Notes: generated from the sequence alone by a model not told the origin. DNA of 64,000 nt from Verrucomicrobiaceae bacterium (GCA_016795465.1 JAEUHK010000055.1:62001-126000), one strand, 5' to 3'; positions 26,826 to 34,643 are shown, numbered from the stretch's first letter. Translations and numbers: made by a program.

Positions 26826-28187
26826 TCAATACGCCGCATGCCCGGGCGTGCGGGCAAAGGGAATCACATCGCGGATATTCGGCACGCCGGTGACGAACAT
26901 GAGGAGGCGCTCGAAGCCCAGGCCGTAGCCGGCGTGGGGGACGCTGCCGTAGCGGCGGAGGTCGGCATACCACGAGTAATTTTCGGGTTCGAGGCCCTGA
27001 GCGGCCATGAGGCCTTCGAGGACATCTAGGCGCTCTTCACGCTGGCTGCCGCCGACGATTTCGCCGATGCCGGGAACGAGCAAATCCATGGCCGCGGCGG
27101 TTTTACCGTCGTCGTTTTGGCGCATGTAGAAGGGTTTGATGCCTTTCGGGTAGTTGAAGATGGTCACGGGGCCTTTGACGTGCTCTTCGGCCAAAAAGCG
27201 CTCGTGCTCCGTTTGCAAGCCTTCGCCCCGCACGACGGGATTTTCGAAGCTGCGGCCGGATTTGAGGAGGATCTCGACAGCGTCGGTGTAGCTGATGCGC
27301 TCGAAGGGTTTGGCGAGGGTTTGCTGAAGGCGGGCGATGAGCTCCTTGTCGATGAATTTGTTGAAGAACTCCAATTCGTCCGGGCATTCGTCGAACATGG
27401 CCTGCACGAGGTAGCGCACTTGTTCTTCAGCGAGCGTCATGTCGTCGAAAAGATCGTAGAAGGCCATCTCGGGCTCAATCATCCAAAACTCGGCAGCGTG
27501 GCGCGTGGTGTTGCTGTTCTCGGCACGGAAGGTGGGGCCGAAGGTGTAGATGTTGCCCAGGGCGCACGCGAAGGCCTCGCCTTGAAGCTGGCCGCTGACA
27601 GTGAGGTAGGTGGGGCGGCCAAAGAAGTCCTGCTCGGGCTTCGTGGGCGTGTTTGGCTTCAGCGTGGTCACTTGAAACATCTCGCCTGCACCTTCGCAGT
27701 CGCTGCTGGTGATGATCGGTGTGTGGACGTAGAAAAAGCCACGCTCCTGGAAGAAGCGATGCACCGCGAAGGCCATCTTGCTGCGCACGCGGAAGACGCT
27801 GCCGAAGAGGTTCGTGCGCGGACGCAGGTGCGCGATGGTGCGAAGGAATTCCGGCGTGTGGCCTTTCTTTTGCAAAGGATAGGTCGCATCGGCTTCACCG
27901 AGGAGTTTGAGTTCCTTCGCCTGCACTTCCCATTTCTGGCCCGCTGCGGGCGAGGCGATCAAATCGCCCACGATTTCAACCGAAGCGCCGGTGAGGATGC
28001 GCGGGAGCAGATCGGCGGTCGGCAGCGTGGCATCAACGACGACTTGCAGGCCCTTGAAGCAGGAGCCGTCGGTGATTTCGAGGAAGGAGCAGGCTTTCGA
28101 GTCGCGCTTCGTGCGCACCCAGCCGCGGGCGAGGATGCCGCTGCGTGGCTCGGTGGCGTGGAGGAGGTCTTTGATGGTCTCGGGCAT
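26826..28187 (-). CDS. asnS: Asparagine-tRNA ligase
   Basis: 453 residues from the ATG at 28187; a GTG 12 nt upstream is possible. Class II synthetase: an N-terminal OB-fold (GWVRTKRDSKACSFLEITDG), AsnRS-type linker FLRTIAHLRPRTN, motif 2 around GPTFRAENSNTTRHAAEFWM and motif 3 GYGLGFERLLMFVTG. The EFWMIEPEMAF and GVPNIRDVIPFARTPGHAAY elements separate it from AspRS. It charges tRNA-Asn directly. Length is normal, and the gene is a core housekeeping gene divergent from the GNAT gene. Confidence 0.96.
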   Translation of the reverse strand: MPETIKDLLHATEPRSGILARGWVRTKRDSKACSFLEITDGSCFKGLQVVVDATLPTADLLPRILTGASVEIVGDLIASPAAGQKWEVQAKELKLLGEADATYPLQKKGHTPEFLRTIAHLRPRTNLFGSVFRVRSKMAFAVHRFFQERGFFYVHTPIITSSDCEGAGEMFQVTTLKPNTPTKPEQDFFGRPTYLTVSGQLQGEAFACALGNIYTFGPTFRAENSNTTRHAAEFWMIEPEMAFYDLFDDMTLAEEQVRYLVQAMFDECPDELEFFNKFIDKELIARLQQTLAKPFERISYTDAVEILLKSGRSFENPVVRGEGLQTEHERFLAEEHVKGPVTIFNYPKGIKPFYMRQNDDGKTAAAMDLLVPGIGEIVGGSQREERLDVLEGLMAAQGLEPENYSWYADLRRYGSVPHAGYGLGFERLLMFVTGVPNIRDVIPFARTPGHAAY

Positions 28188-28315
28188 GGTGGCGGGCACT
28201 TTCCGCCACAGTGGCTTTTCGCCAAGTGTATCTCCGGAAAAATGCGCGGTGGGCCATCGCGATGAAACATGCGCCGCATCCAGGGCGCTTTTTGAGGCGC
28301 ATTCCCGTTTTCCGT

Positions 28316-28798
28316 ATGCACGAATCCCCCGTCACCATCCGCCACTACCGCCCATCTGACCTTCCCCTGCTGCGCCAGATCACCGTGGAATCATTCGGCG
28401 GTGTGTCGCTCGACCAGTCATTGGAGCAAAAGCTCGGCCGCTGGAACGAGCGGGACTGGAAGGCCCGCAAAGCCGACCATATCGACGACGATGTCACCCA
28501 GCATCCCGAGGGCTGCTTCGTGGCCGAGCGTGACGGCGAGATCCTCGGCTACATCACCACCCGGCTCGATACCCTGAACAGCCGCGGCCGCATTCCGAAT
28601 CTGGCCGTCGTGGAGGCCGCCCGCGGGCTCGGGCTGGGCCGTCGGCTGATCGTGCATGCGCTGGACCACATGCGGGAGGCAGGGATGAAGGTGGCGCAGA
28701 TCGAAACCATGGCCTCGAACGCCATCGGGCAGCATCTTTACCCGAGCTGCGGCTTTGAAGAAGTGGCGCGGCAGGTGCATTTCGCCATGCGCCTGTGA
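28316..28798 (+). CDS. GNAT-family N-acetyltransferase
   Basis: 160 residues from the ATG at 28316. GNAT motifs are in order: IRHYRPSDLPLLRQI at the N-terminus, GCFVAERDGEILGYITTRL (motifs C/D), LAVVEAARGLGLGRRLI (motif A, the acetyl-CoA pyrophosphate loop is RGLGLG) and MASNAIGQHLYPSCGFEEVARQ (motif B). It transfers an acetyl group from acetyl-CoA to an amine. The next gene, 89 nt on, is a lysine 2,3-aminomutase; that pairing recalls ablA/ablB, where the acetyltransferase makes N6-acetyl-beta-lysine. This protein is shorter than typical AblB, so the assignment is a hypothesis. Confidence 0.88.
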   Translation: MHESPVTIRHYRPSDLPLLRQITVESFGGVSLDQSLEQKLGRWNERDWKARKADHIDDDVTQHPEGCFVAERDGEILGYITTRLDTLNSRGRIPNLAVVEAARGLGLGRRLIVHALDHMREAGMKVAQIETMASNAIGQHLYPSCGFEEVARQVHFAMRL

Positions 28799-28887
28799 AA
28801 ACTGGCATCGCAGAGCAGGACTGCCGCCATTTGACACCCCGCTCTTCCCGCTCGAAACCTCCCGCCCCCCAACTTTCTCCGCATTAC

Positions 28888-30051
28888 ATGCCCGAGACAC
28901 ACGCGCTGCCCGAAAAGGAGTTCCGCTCCTTTGCCCCCGGCTATTGGGCCGGAAAGAACATCCCGCCGCAGGAGTGGAACAGCGCCTCCTGGCAGCTGCG
29001 AAACCGCATCACCACGCTCGCCCAGCTCGAGGAGCACCTCACGCTCAGCGAAGAGGAACGCGCTGGCGTGTTGCTCTCCGGCAACAAGCTGGCGATGGCC
29101 ATCACGCCGCACTATTTCAATCTCATCGACGCCCACGACCCGAACTGCCCGATCCGCCGGCAGGTCATTCCGCGCATCGAGGAGACCTGGGACGACCCAG
29201 ATGAGATGAGCGATCCCTGCGGCGAGGACAGCCACATGCCCGTGCCTGGCCTCGTGCATCGCTATCCGGACCGCGTGCTCTTCCTCGTCACGGACCGCTG
29301 CGCCAGCTACTGCCGTTACTGCACCCGCAGCCGCGTCGTGAGCGGCGTGGGCGAGCAGGAACTGCACACCGAGTTCGAGGCGGCCTTCCGTTATCTGGAA
29401 AAACACACCGAGGTGCGTGATGTGCTGCTCTCCGGCGGAGACCCCCTGCTCTTCTCCGATGCGAAGCTCGACGCCCTGCTCACCCGCCTGCGCTCGATCA
29501 AGCACATCGAATTCGTCCGCATCGGCTCCCGCGTGCCCATCTTTGTGCCGCAACGCATCACGCCGGAGCTTTGCCGCATCCTGCAAAAGCATCACCCGCT
29601 CTGGATGAGCATCCACACGAACCACCCGCGCGAGCTCACCACCGAGGTGCGGGATGCTTTGGCCATGCTGGCCAACCACGGCGTGCCGCTAGGCAACCAA
29701 AGCGTGCTCCTCCGTGGTGTGAACGACGACGCTGTCGTGATGAAAAGTCTCGTGCACAAGCTGCTCATGTGCCGCGTGCGCCCTTACTACCTCTACCAGT
29801 GCGATCTCATCCAGGGCAGCTCGCATCTGCGCACCAGCGTGATGGAGGGCATCGAGATCATCGAGCAGCTCCGCGGTCACACCACCGGCTACGCCATTCC
29901 GCAGTTCGTCATCGACGGCCCCGGCGGCGGCGGCAAAATCCCCGTCAATCCCGACTATGTCCTCCTCCGCGACGAGCAACGCGTGCTGCTGCGCAACTAC
30001 GAAGGCAAGACCTTCGAGTATCCCGAGCCCGCGCTGGTGGCTGCAAGGTAG
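28888..30051 (+). CDS. Lysine 2,3-aminomutase-family radical SAM enzyme
   Basis: 387 residues from the ATG at 28888 (MPETHALPEKEFRSF). The radical SAM cluster motif is CASYCRYC, followed by VRDVLLSGGDPLL and FVRIGSRVPIFVPQRIT. The PLP lysine is in the PGGGGK motif, and the Asp residues in YQCDLIQG and VIDGPGGGGK match, as I recall, the pair that holds the lysine side chain in the clostridial enzyme; this favours a true lysine 2,3-aminomutase making beta-lysine. EpmB (EF-P modification) is the alternative; efp is not nearby. It follows a GNAT gene, consistent with making acetyl-beta-lysine as an osmolyte. Confidence 0.9.
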   Translation: MPETHALPEKEFRSFAPGYWAGKNIPPQEWNSASWQLRNRITTLAQLEEHLTLSEEERAGVLLSGNKLAMAITPHYFNLIDAHDPNCPIRRQVIPRIEETWDDPDEMSDPCGEDSHMPVPGLVHRYPDRVLFLVTDRCASYCRYCTRSRVVSGVGEQELHTEFEAAFRYLEKHTEVRDVLLSGGDPLLFSDAKLDALLTRLRSIKHIEFVRIGSRVPIFVPQRITPELCRILQKHHPLWMSIHTNHPRELTTEVRDALAMLANHGVPLGNQSVLLRGVNDDAVVMKSLVHKLLMCRVRPYYLYQCDLIQGSSHLRTSVMEGIEIIEQLRGHTTGYAIPQFVIDGPGGGGKIPVNPDYVLLRDEQRVLLRNYEGKTFEYPEPALVAAR

Positions 30052-30080
30052 GCCGCTTGGGGACTCAGGGTGCGTCTGGA

Positions 30081-30141
30081 GTATGTTGTTCACGCTTTAG
30101 CGTGTGCTGGCTTTTGGCACGCTGAAGCGTGAACAACGTAC
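30081..30141. repeat. Double-hairpin palindromic repeat between convergent genes
   Basis: Outer arms GTATGTTGTTCACGC and GCGTGAACAACGTAC are inverted repeats with one mismatch. Each arm also folds on itself (CACGCTTTAGCGTG and CACGCTGAAGCGTG), with a 13-nt spacer (tgctggcttttgg). The layout matches the elements at 5935, 16401 and 54106. It lies between the convergent aminomutase and permease genes, where it could act as a bidirectional terminator. Confidence 0.8.
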
Positions 30142-30197
30142 ATTGAGGCCATCAAACACGCCCTCGTGATGCGGTCACTCCAGGCCGCAATCAAACC

Positions 30198-31898
30198 TCA
30201 CGCCCGGAACAGCGCCCCGAGTTTCTTCCCGAGAATCACTCCCGCCGCGAGGATCGTCACGCCGAGGAAGACCATCGCCCACACGCCGAGGGCGCTGGCG
30301 ATGCTGGGGCCATTGCCGAGGCCCATCATCAGCGAGTAGATGGCCTTCGTGATGGGGAAATGCGTGGTCTGCTGCGCGAGCACCATCGAGTCGCTCACCT
30401 CCAGCATGGCAAAGGAGAAGGCCAGCAGGCCTCCCGCGATGAGATTCGGCGTCACGAGCGGCAGCGTGACACGCCACAGCGCACGCTCGGGCGAGGCACC
30501 GAGGTTTTGCGCGGCCTCTTCAAGCTGCGGACTAACCTGCTGGAAGCCCGCCGCGGCACTGCGCACCACATACGGCAGCCTGCGCACCGCGTAGGCGATC
30601 ACCAGCAGCAGCACCGGATCTTCGCCAAGCATCAGCCACGAAAAGGGCTGGCCCGGTCGCGTCATCGCCAGATAGCCAAAGGCCATCACGATGCCCGGCA
30701 CCGCCAACGGCAGCATCGCCATCGCATCGAGCAATCTCCGGCCCCACAAACGCGTGCGCACCGACACATAGGCCACACCGATGCCCAGCACGAGGGCCAC
30801 GAACACGGCAAAGCAGGAGTATTTGAGGCTGTTCGAGATCGACGAGAGCGTGAGCTCATGCCCCAGCGCCTCGTGGTAGTGCGAAAGCGTCAGCGAGTGC
30901 GGCAGGACCGTCTGATACCAGTCATTCGACAGCGAGAGCAAAACGACGCCGAGGTGCGGAACGACCGCCAAAAAGGTCACCACGGCAAAAACCGCCGTGA
31001 TGCCCCAGGCAAGCTTCGGCGGCAGCGCTTTCAATTCGCGACCCGTGGAGGCTCTGCCACCTCCCGTGGCCGTTCCGCCGCTGAAGAAGAATTTTCCTGC
31101 GGCATAGAAAAGCGTGCTGAAGGCCAGCATCACTGCCACCAGTGCATACGGGAAGGGATTCCCGCTCAGGTCATTGATGCCGCGGAAGACCTGCACAGCC
31201 GTCACACGCTCGAAATCGAACACCAGTGGCACGCCCATCTCCGTGAAGGCCCACACAAACACAATCGTGCCTCCCGCAAACACGCCCGGCATGATCAGCG
31301 GCAGCGTGATGCGCTGAAAACGCCGCCAGCCCGTGCAGCCGAGATTCGCCGCAGCCTCCTCCAGCGCCGGATCGAGGTTCGCCAGCGCCGCGGCGGTGTT
31401 GAGATAAATGATCGGATACAGGTGCAGTGCCTCCATGATCACCACGCCCAGCATCCGCCCCTCGCCCAGCCAGTTCACCGGATCAGCGGCATCCATGAGA
31501 CCGAGGCTGATGAGAAAGGCATTCAGTGCTCCCGCTTGCCCGAGCATGGCCTTCACGCCAATCGCACCGACAAACGGCGGCAGGATCATCGGCAGCAGCA
31601 CCATCGAATTCAGCAGTCCGCGACCCGGAAACGCATAACGCACATGCAACGCCGCCAGCGGCAGGGCGATGATCAGGCTCAGCAACGTGCTCCAGATGGC
31701 GATTTGAAACGAATTCAGCAGCCCCTCGCGGTAGAGCGCATTCATGAACACCTCCGCCACATACGCAAAGGTGAAACCGCCCTCCGTCCCCGGCGCGATG
31801 AAAGCCTCGCGCAGCGCCGCCCAGATCGGATACACAAAGAAGCACCCAAAAAAGAGCGTCATCGTCCAAAACACGGCGAGGGAGAGCTTGCGAGACAT
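30198..31898 (-). CDS. ABC transporter permease with two fused membrane domains (Fe3+/FbpB-like)
   Basis: 566 residues from the ATG at 31898. The protein has about twelve transmembrane helices in two halves. Each half ends in the EAA loop that contacts the ATPase: LEEAAANLGCTGWRRFQRITLPLIMPG in the first and LEEAAQNLGASPERALWRVTLPLVTPN in the second (each cited by its key residues EAAxxLGxxxxxxxxxxTLPLxxP). A fused double permease is typical of iron(III) and some phosphonate or thiamine importers (FbpB, SfuB, PhnV-like). No ATP-binding protein or substrate-binding lipoprotein gene is adjacent, which is unusual. The stop is near a double-hairpin repeat shared with the convergent aminomutase gene. 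Confidence 0.9.
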   Translation of the reverse strand: MSRKLSLAVFWTMTLFFGCFFVYPIWAALREAFIAPGTEGGFTFAYVAEVFMNALYREGLLNSFQIAIWSTLLSLIIALPLAALHVRYAFPGRGLLNSMVLLPMILPPFVGAIGVKAMLGQAGALNAFLISLGLMDAADPVNWLGEGRMLGVVIMEALHLYPIIYLNTAAALANLDPALEEAAANLGCTGWRRFQRITLPLIMPGVFAGGTIVFVWAFTEMGVPLVFDFERVTAVQVFRGINDLSGNPFPYALVAVMLAFSTLFYAAGKFFFSGGTATGGGRASTGRELKALPPKLAWGITAVFAVVTFLAVVPHLGVVLLSLSNDWYQTVLPHSLTLSHYHEALGHELTLSSISNSLKYSCFAVFVALVLGIGVAYVSVRTRLWGRRLLDAMAMLPLAVPGIVMAFGYLAMTRPGQPFSWLMLGEDPVLLLVIAYAVRRLPYVVRSAAAGFQQVSPQLEEAAQNLGASPERALWRVTLPLVTPNLIAGGLLAFSFAMLEVSDSMVLAQQTTHFPITKAIYSLMMGLGNGPSIASALGVWAMVFLGVTILAAGVILGKKLGALFRA

Positions 31899-31982
31899 GG
31901 CCGCGAGAATGACGCAAACGCCGAAGGAACGCAATGCAGGATCAATCTGCCCCAAGCACCAGCATCACACCCCGAAATCAGC

Positions 31983-32076
31983 CAGCGCCAAAGGCGCGTC
32001 CCATCCCAGCCTGGGCCATCGGCCCAGGGGACATGCAGCAAAAAACCAGGTGAAGGGCTGAAAGCCCGACCCATGC
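31983..32076. repeat. Triple-hairpin repeat, copy 1 (forward), upstream of the transposase
   Basis: Three hairpins in fixed order: CGCCAAAGGCG, then CCTGGGCCATCGGCCCAGG, then GGGCTGAAAGCCC followed by a CCATG tail. The copy ends 10 nt before the transposase start. It matches copies at 32567 and 34644 in the same orientation and 32715, 34431 and 34753 inverted. The order, the spacing of about 20 and 30 nt, and the conserved filler (ATCCCAG/ATACCAG before hairpin 2) show that these are copies of one element. Confidence 0.85.
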
Positions 32077-32086
32077 TCCTACCGCC

Positions 32087-32539
32087 ATGCCGCAGTCCCT
32101 GAGCCTCGTCATCGTCCATCTCGTGTTCAGCACGAAGGACCGTCTCCCGCGCTTCGACGCCCCGCTGCGCCCGCATTTGCACGCCTACTTGGCCGAGGTG
32201 GCGCGGAACGCGGGTTGTGAAGCCTACCGCGTCGGCGGCGTGGCCGATCATGTGCATCTCGCCATACGTCTCTCTCGCACCCTGACCATCGCGGAGCTGG
32301 TCGAGACCTTGAAGACCTCGTCCTCCAAATGGCTCAAAACCCAATCCGCCGCCTTGAGCGACTTTGCGTGGCAGCGCGGCTACGGCAGCTTCTCCGTCGC
32401 TCCGGCGGACCTCATGGCCCTTACGACCTACATCGACAACCAGGAGGAGCATCACCGCACCCGAACGTTTCAGGACGAGTATCGGGCGTTCTTGAACAAA
32501 TACGGCGTGACCTATGACGAGGCCTACGTGTGGGATTGA
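32087..32539 (+). CDS. IS200-like Y1 transposase, REP-associated (RAYT) type
   Basis: 150 residues. The HUH motif is H55-V-H57 in VADHVHLAIRL and the catalytic tyrosine is probably Y115 in TTYIDNQEEHH; FAWQRGYGSFSV and FQDEYRAFL are also family signatures. Such single-strand transposases cut and rejoin DNA at the foot of hairpins. The gene is complete. It is flanked on both sides by direct copies of a triple-hairpin repeat (ends at 32076 and starts at 32567), which is the usual relation between RAYTs and the REP elements they mobilise. No tnpB or OMEGA partner is present. A deleted remnant of the same gene lies near 34333. Confidence 0.9.
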   Translation: MPQSLSLVIVHLVFSTKDRLPRFDAPLRPHLHAYLAEVARNAGCEAYRVGGVADHVHLAIRLSRTLTIAELVETLKTSSSKWLKTQSAALSDFAWQRGYGSFSVAPADLMALTTYIDNQEEHHRTRTFQDEYRAFLNKYGVTYDEAYVWD

Positions 32540-32566
32540 GGCAAGGCGAGCAAGGGGCGGGCTTCC

Positions 32567-32662
32567 AGCGCCAAAGGCGCGAACAATACCAGCCTGGGCC
32601 ATCGGCCCAGGGAGCCGGGAGAGGCCCCGAGATCAGGGGAAGGGCTGAAAGCCCGTTCCATG
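32567..32662. repeat. Triple-hairpin repeat, copy 2 (forward), downstream of the transposase
   Basis: Same three hairpins as copy 1 and in the same direction: AGCGCCAAAGGCGCG, CCTGGGCCATCGGCCCAGG, GGGCTGAAAGCCC, ending CGTTCCATGC. With copy 1 it brackets the transposase as a direct repeat. An inverted copy (32715-32815) follows after 52 nt, so the two could form a long paired structure. Together with it, this element accounts for most of the 302-nt gap before the next gene. Confidence 0.85.
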
Positions 32663-32714
32663 CACGCACTGCGGCGGTTTGGCGATCAGCGCGTTGGGAA
32701 GGGACGTGTAGCCT

Positions 32715-32815
32715 GCATGGCTCGGGCTTTCAGCCCTCGACTGGGGTTGTTCGTGGTTTCTGCACGCGTTCCTGGGCCGTTGGCCCAGGCTGGGATGGAA
32801 CGCGCCTTTGACGCT
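32715..32815. repeat. Triple-hairpin repeat, copy 3 (inverted)
   Basis: Reverse-complement layout: GCATGG, hairpin CGGGCTTTCAGCCC, hairpin CCTGGGCCGTTGGCCCAGG, and a decayed third hairpin CGCGCCTTTGACG. Two substitutions in the last hairpin break its pairing, so this copy appears older. It is head-to-head with copy 2. Confidence 0.8.
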
Positions 32816-32841
32816 GAAAAACAATCGGTTTGCTTTGCTGC

Positions 32842-33528
32842 CTAAGTCAGGCCGAACTTGGAAGTCAGATTAGACATCGTGTACACACGAGTCATTAGGG
32901 GGAGACCTGATTTGGCTGCTAATTCTTGCAGTCGCTCAAGATCCGATGTGCTGATGATACCGTCCTGCTCACATACCAATGCCAATATAAACGTGAAACG
33001 GGACCAGTTAAGCCGACGGGTAAAAGTGGCTAACTTCAATATGATTTGTTCGAGGTGTTCAATACGACTTCCACGTTTGATGTACTTTACCTCAATGCCA
33101 AAGCCAGCACCTTCCTTTGCAAACATCCCGTCCAGTCCAAAATCTTGAAAGCCCACAGAACGGTTAACCATTACACCGAACTCCGATTGTAGTTCACGCA
33201 TCACTAGATCCTCGGCAAGAAAGTAGGTCTGTTTCAACTTCGGGTCTGAAGCTGCTGCTATTACTGGCTGTGATGTCTGTGTGTTTTGTGCGCTTGTAGC
33301 TTCAATTTGCTGCAGCTCTTCGTCGATTCGCTTGTTCTGCTCTGGGACATTTTGAGGACGCATGTCCTCCCCCAATTCAAATGGTCCTGCCTTAACAGAG
33401 CTGCCACGAGCAATCCGCTCTTGAACTGCCGTGAGCACTGCACAAACCTGATTGTGATAACGAGTTACAAGCCAAACAATAAGCCCAACCCAGATTGACG
33501 TTTGGAAAAGTGGGATGAGTTCAATCAT
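32842..33528 (-). CDS. Membrane-anchored protein with PD-(D/E)XK nuclease-like core
   Basis: 228 residues from the ATG at 33528. A transmembrane helix is at about residues 6-23 (PLFQTSIWVGLIVWLVT), then a polar linker to about 95. The second half has GLDGMFAKEG followed by GIEVKYIKRG: Asp133, Glu146 and Lys148 in the spacing D-x12-E-x-K of the PD-(D/E)XK restriction-endonuclease fold, in the right order on predicted strands. The DNA is clearly poorer in GC than its neighbours and the gene sits in a transposase- and repeat-rich patch, so it is probably acquired. A defence or DNA-processing nuclease is plausible. It could be a catalytically dead fold; no partner gene is identified. Confidence 0.7.
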   Translation of the reverse strand: MIELIPLFQTSIWVGLIVWLVTRYHNQVCAVLTAVQERIARGSSVKAGPFELGEDMRPQNVPEQNKRIDEELQQIEATSAQNTQTSQPVIAAASDPKLKQTYFLAEDLVMRELQSEFGVMVNRSVGFQDFGLDGMFAKEGAGFGIEVKYIKRGSRIEHLEQIILKLATFTRRLNWSRFTFILALVCEQDGIISTSDLERLQELAAKSGLPLMTRVYTMSNLTSKFGLT

Positions 33529-33635
33529 AGTCTTTAGTTGGCGTGCTGACTTCGAACACAAAAAAGAGATGGATGACTGAAGAGCAAGCTCTTCGGGAGG
33601 TGCAGCTAATTCGGGCGATTTGAGAAAACTGACCC

Positions 33636-33980
33636 TCACCCCCTCACCAAACAATACCCGAAGTCCATCTCCCAGCCGCGTTCCGTCTTCGTCGCGGGGA
33701 TGGCGGGGGCGAGGTGGTAGAGTTGGCGGCGGCCGTCCTGAGGGTTCTCGGCGGTGACGACGAGGCCCGCGCCGCGCAGGGCGACGAGGTGCTTCAACGT
33801 GGCGTCGAGCCGCTTGCCGACGTTTCCGGCCAGGACCGTCGCGGTGCGCCCCTGGCCATCGGCGAGGATTTGCAGAAGGCGACGGCGGGTGGGATCGCCG
33901 AGAGCGGCATAGACGGTATCCGCCGGGATGACCTGCGGAGGTGGCGCGGGGATCGTGGGAGGCGCGGCGGGCGTGCTCAT
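33636..33980 (-). CDS. ArsR-like winged-helix transcriptional regulator
   Basis: 114 residues. After a proline-rich leader (about 1-18), a winged-helix domain reads YAALGDPTRRRLLQILADGQ, then TATVLAGNVGKRLDATLKHLVALRGAGLVV, and a wing (NPQDGRRQLYHLAP). This is the ArsR/SmtB architecture: the LGDPTRRRLL helix, the recognition helix before LKHLVALRGAGLV and the beta-hairpin wing. The classical CxC metal site is not present, so the signal is unknown. It lies upstream of the nuclease-like gene on the same strand, with 107 nt between, and could control it. Confidence 0.85.
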   Translation of the reverse strand: MSTPAAPPTIPAPPPQVIPADTVYAALGDPTRRRLLQILADGQGRTATVLAGNVGKRLDATLKHLVALRGAGLVVTAENPQDGRRQLYHLAPAIPATKTERGWEMDFGYCLVRG

Positions 33981-34006
33981 GCCTCATTTTGCCCAATTCT
34001 CCGTCG

Positions 34007-34324
34007 CCTGACAAGCGTGCAGACTCCGTAACCGGGCCAGCCACGGCTGCGAACACGCCGCGCGGCTCCGCAATCGTCCTCCCGAAACCGCGAGCAAGAC
34101 TCACGACTCCGCAATCGTGCGCTCGAAATTGCGAACAAGCCCCACGGCTCCGCAAAAGAACAATTTCAACCGCGAACAAGCCTCGCGGCTCCGTAAAACC
34201 GGCTTCTCTTTCGGCGAACACGCCGGACGGCTCCGCAATCATCCTCCCACAACCGCGAGCAAGCCCCACGGCTCCGCCATCACGCTGTCGCACTCGGCGA
34301 ACAAGCCGCACGACTCCGCAATCA
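34007..34324. repeat. 41/42-bp tandem direct-repeat array (eight units)
   Basis: A 28-bp imperfect repeat with consensus GCGAACAAGCCCCACGGCTC plus CGCAATCA recurs at 34007 (weak), 34049, 34090, 34131, 34172, 34214, 34255 and 34297, a steady period of 41 or 42 bp. The 13-14-bp spacers are partly alike (TCCTCCCGAAACC against TCCTCCCACAACC). No frame is preserved because 41 is not a multiple of three, so it is non-coding. It occupies most of the gap between the regulator gene and the transposase remnant. Confidence 0.8.
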
Positions 34325-34332
34325 GGGTCTCG

Positions 34333-34430
34333 GAGCCTCGTCATTGGTCACCTGGCGACCGCATTTGCATCTGGCGGAGGCGGCACGGAACGCGGGTTGA
34401 GAGGCCTACTGGATGGAGCGCGGTGAGCAT
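34333..34430 (+). pseudogene. Decayed, internally deleted copy of the RAYT transposase gene
   Basis: The segment matches the intact transposase gene in two blocks. GAGCCTCGTCATTGGTCACC aligns with its codons 5-11, then about 40 bp are lost, then GCATTTGCAT and GGCACGGAACGCGGGTTGAG align with codons 31-45. It then jumps to GGTGAGCATGGGGCGGGCTT, matching the sequence just after the intact gene's stop. So it is the same unit with most of the reading frame removed, still followed by a hairpin repeat. No product can be made. Confidence 0.75.
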
Positions 34431-34518
34431 GGGGCGGGCTTTCAGCCCTCGGCCCGGTGGTGTTCGCGCTTTTCCTGGGCCGATGGCCCAGGCTGGGATG
34501 AACCGCGCCTTTGGCGCT
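34431..34518. repeat. Triple-hairpin repeat, copy 4 (inverted), beside the transposase remnant
   Basis: Inverted order: GGGCGGGCTTTCAGCCC, CCTGGGCCGATGGCCCAGG, CGCGCCTTTGGCGC, with the GGCTGGGATG filler after hairpin 2. All three stems are intact. It abuts the transposase remnant. The gap 34519-34643 to the next copy holds no gene or other repeat that I can see. Confidence 0.85.
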
Positions 34519-34643
34519 TGGGACAATAGCTGACGAGCGAATGACGCCGCCAATGAGGCTGCCCCACCGCCGGGAATCTGACAGACATTTTGAGAACCGG
34601 TCTAAAAACAGGACATCATCACCCGCCCAACGCTGCAGCCTTC

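Noticed and set aside
28888..30051. EpmB (EF-P lysine aminomutase)
   Set aside because: Not excluded, but both Asp residues thought to bind the lysine side chain are kept and there is no efp or epmA nearby, so lysine 2,3-aminomutase is preferred.
30360..32102. Long plus-strand open frame over the permease
   Set aside because: The product is rich in Arg, His and Gln with no domain, a shadow of the double permease on the minus strand.
32087..32539. IS200/IS605 element with a TnpB nuclease
   Set aside because: No RuvC-like TnpB frame or guide RNA region is adjacent; the gene matches the solitary RAYT type.
34007..34324. CRISPR array
   Set aside because: The period is 41-42 bp with 13-14-bp spacers that resemble each other, repeats differ at several positions, and no cas gene is near. 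Spacers are too short for any known CRISPR type.
33529..34344. N-terminal extension of the nuclease-like gene to 34344
   Set aside because: The extra 272 residues are Arg- and Pro-rich, run antisense through the regulator gene and tandem array, and lie upstream of a good ATG plus membrane helix at 33528.
34117..34533. Plus-strand frame through the tandem array
   Set aside because: The repeat length is not a multiple of three, so units change frame, and the frame runs through the transposase remnant and a hairpin element.
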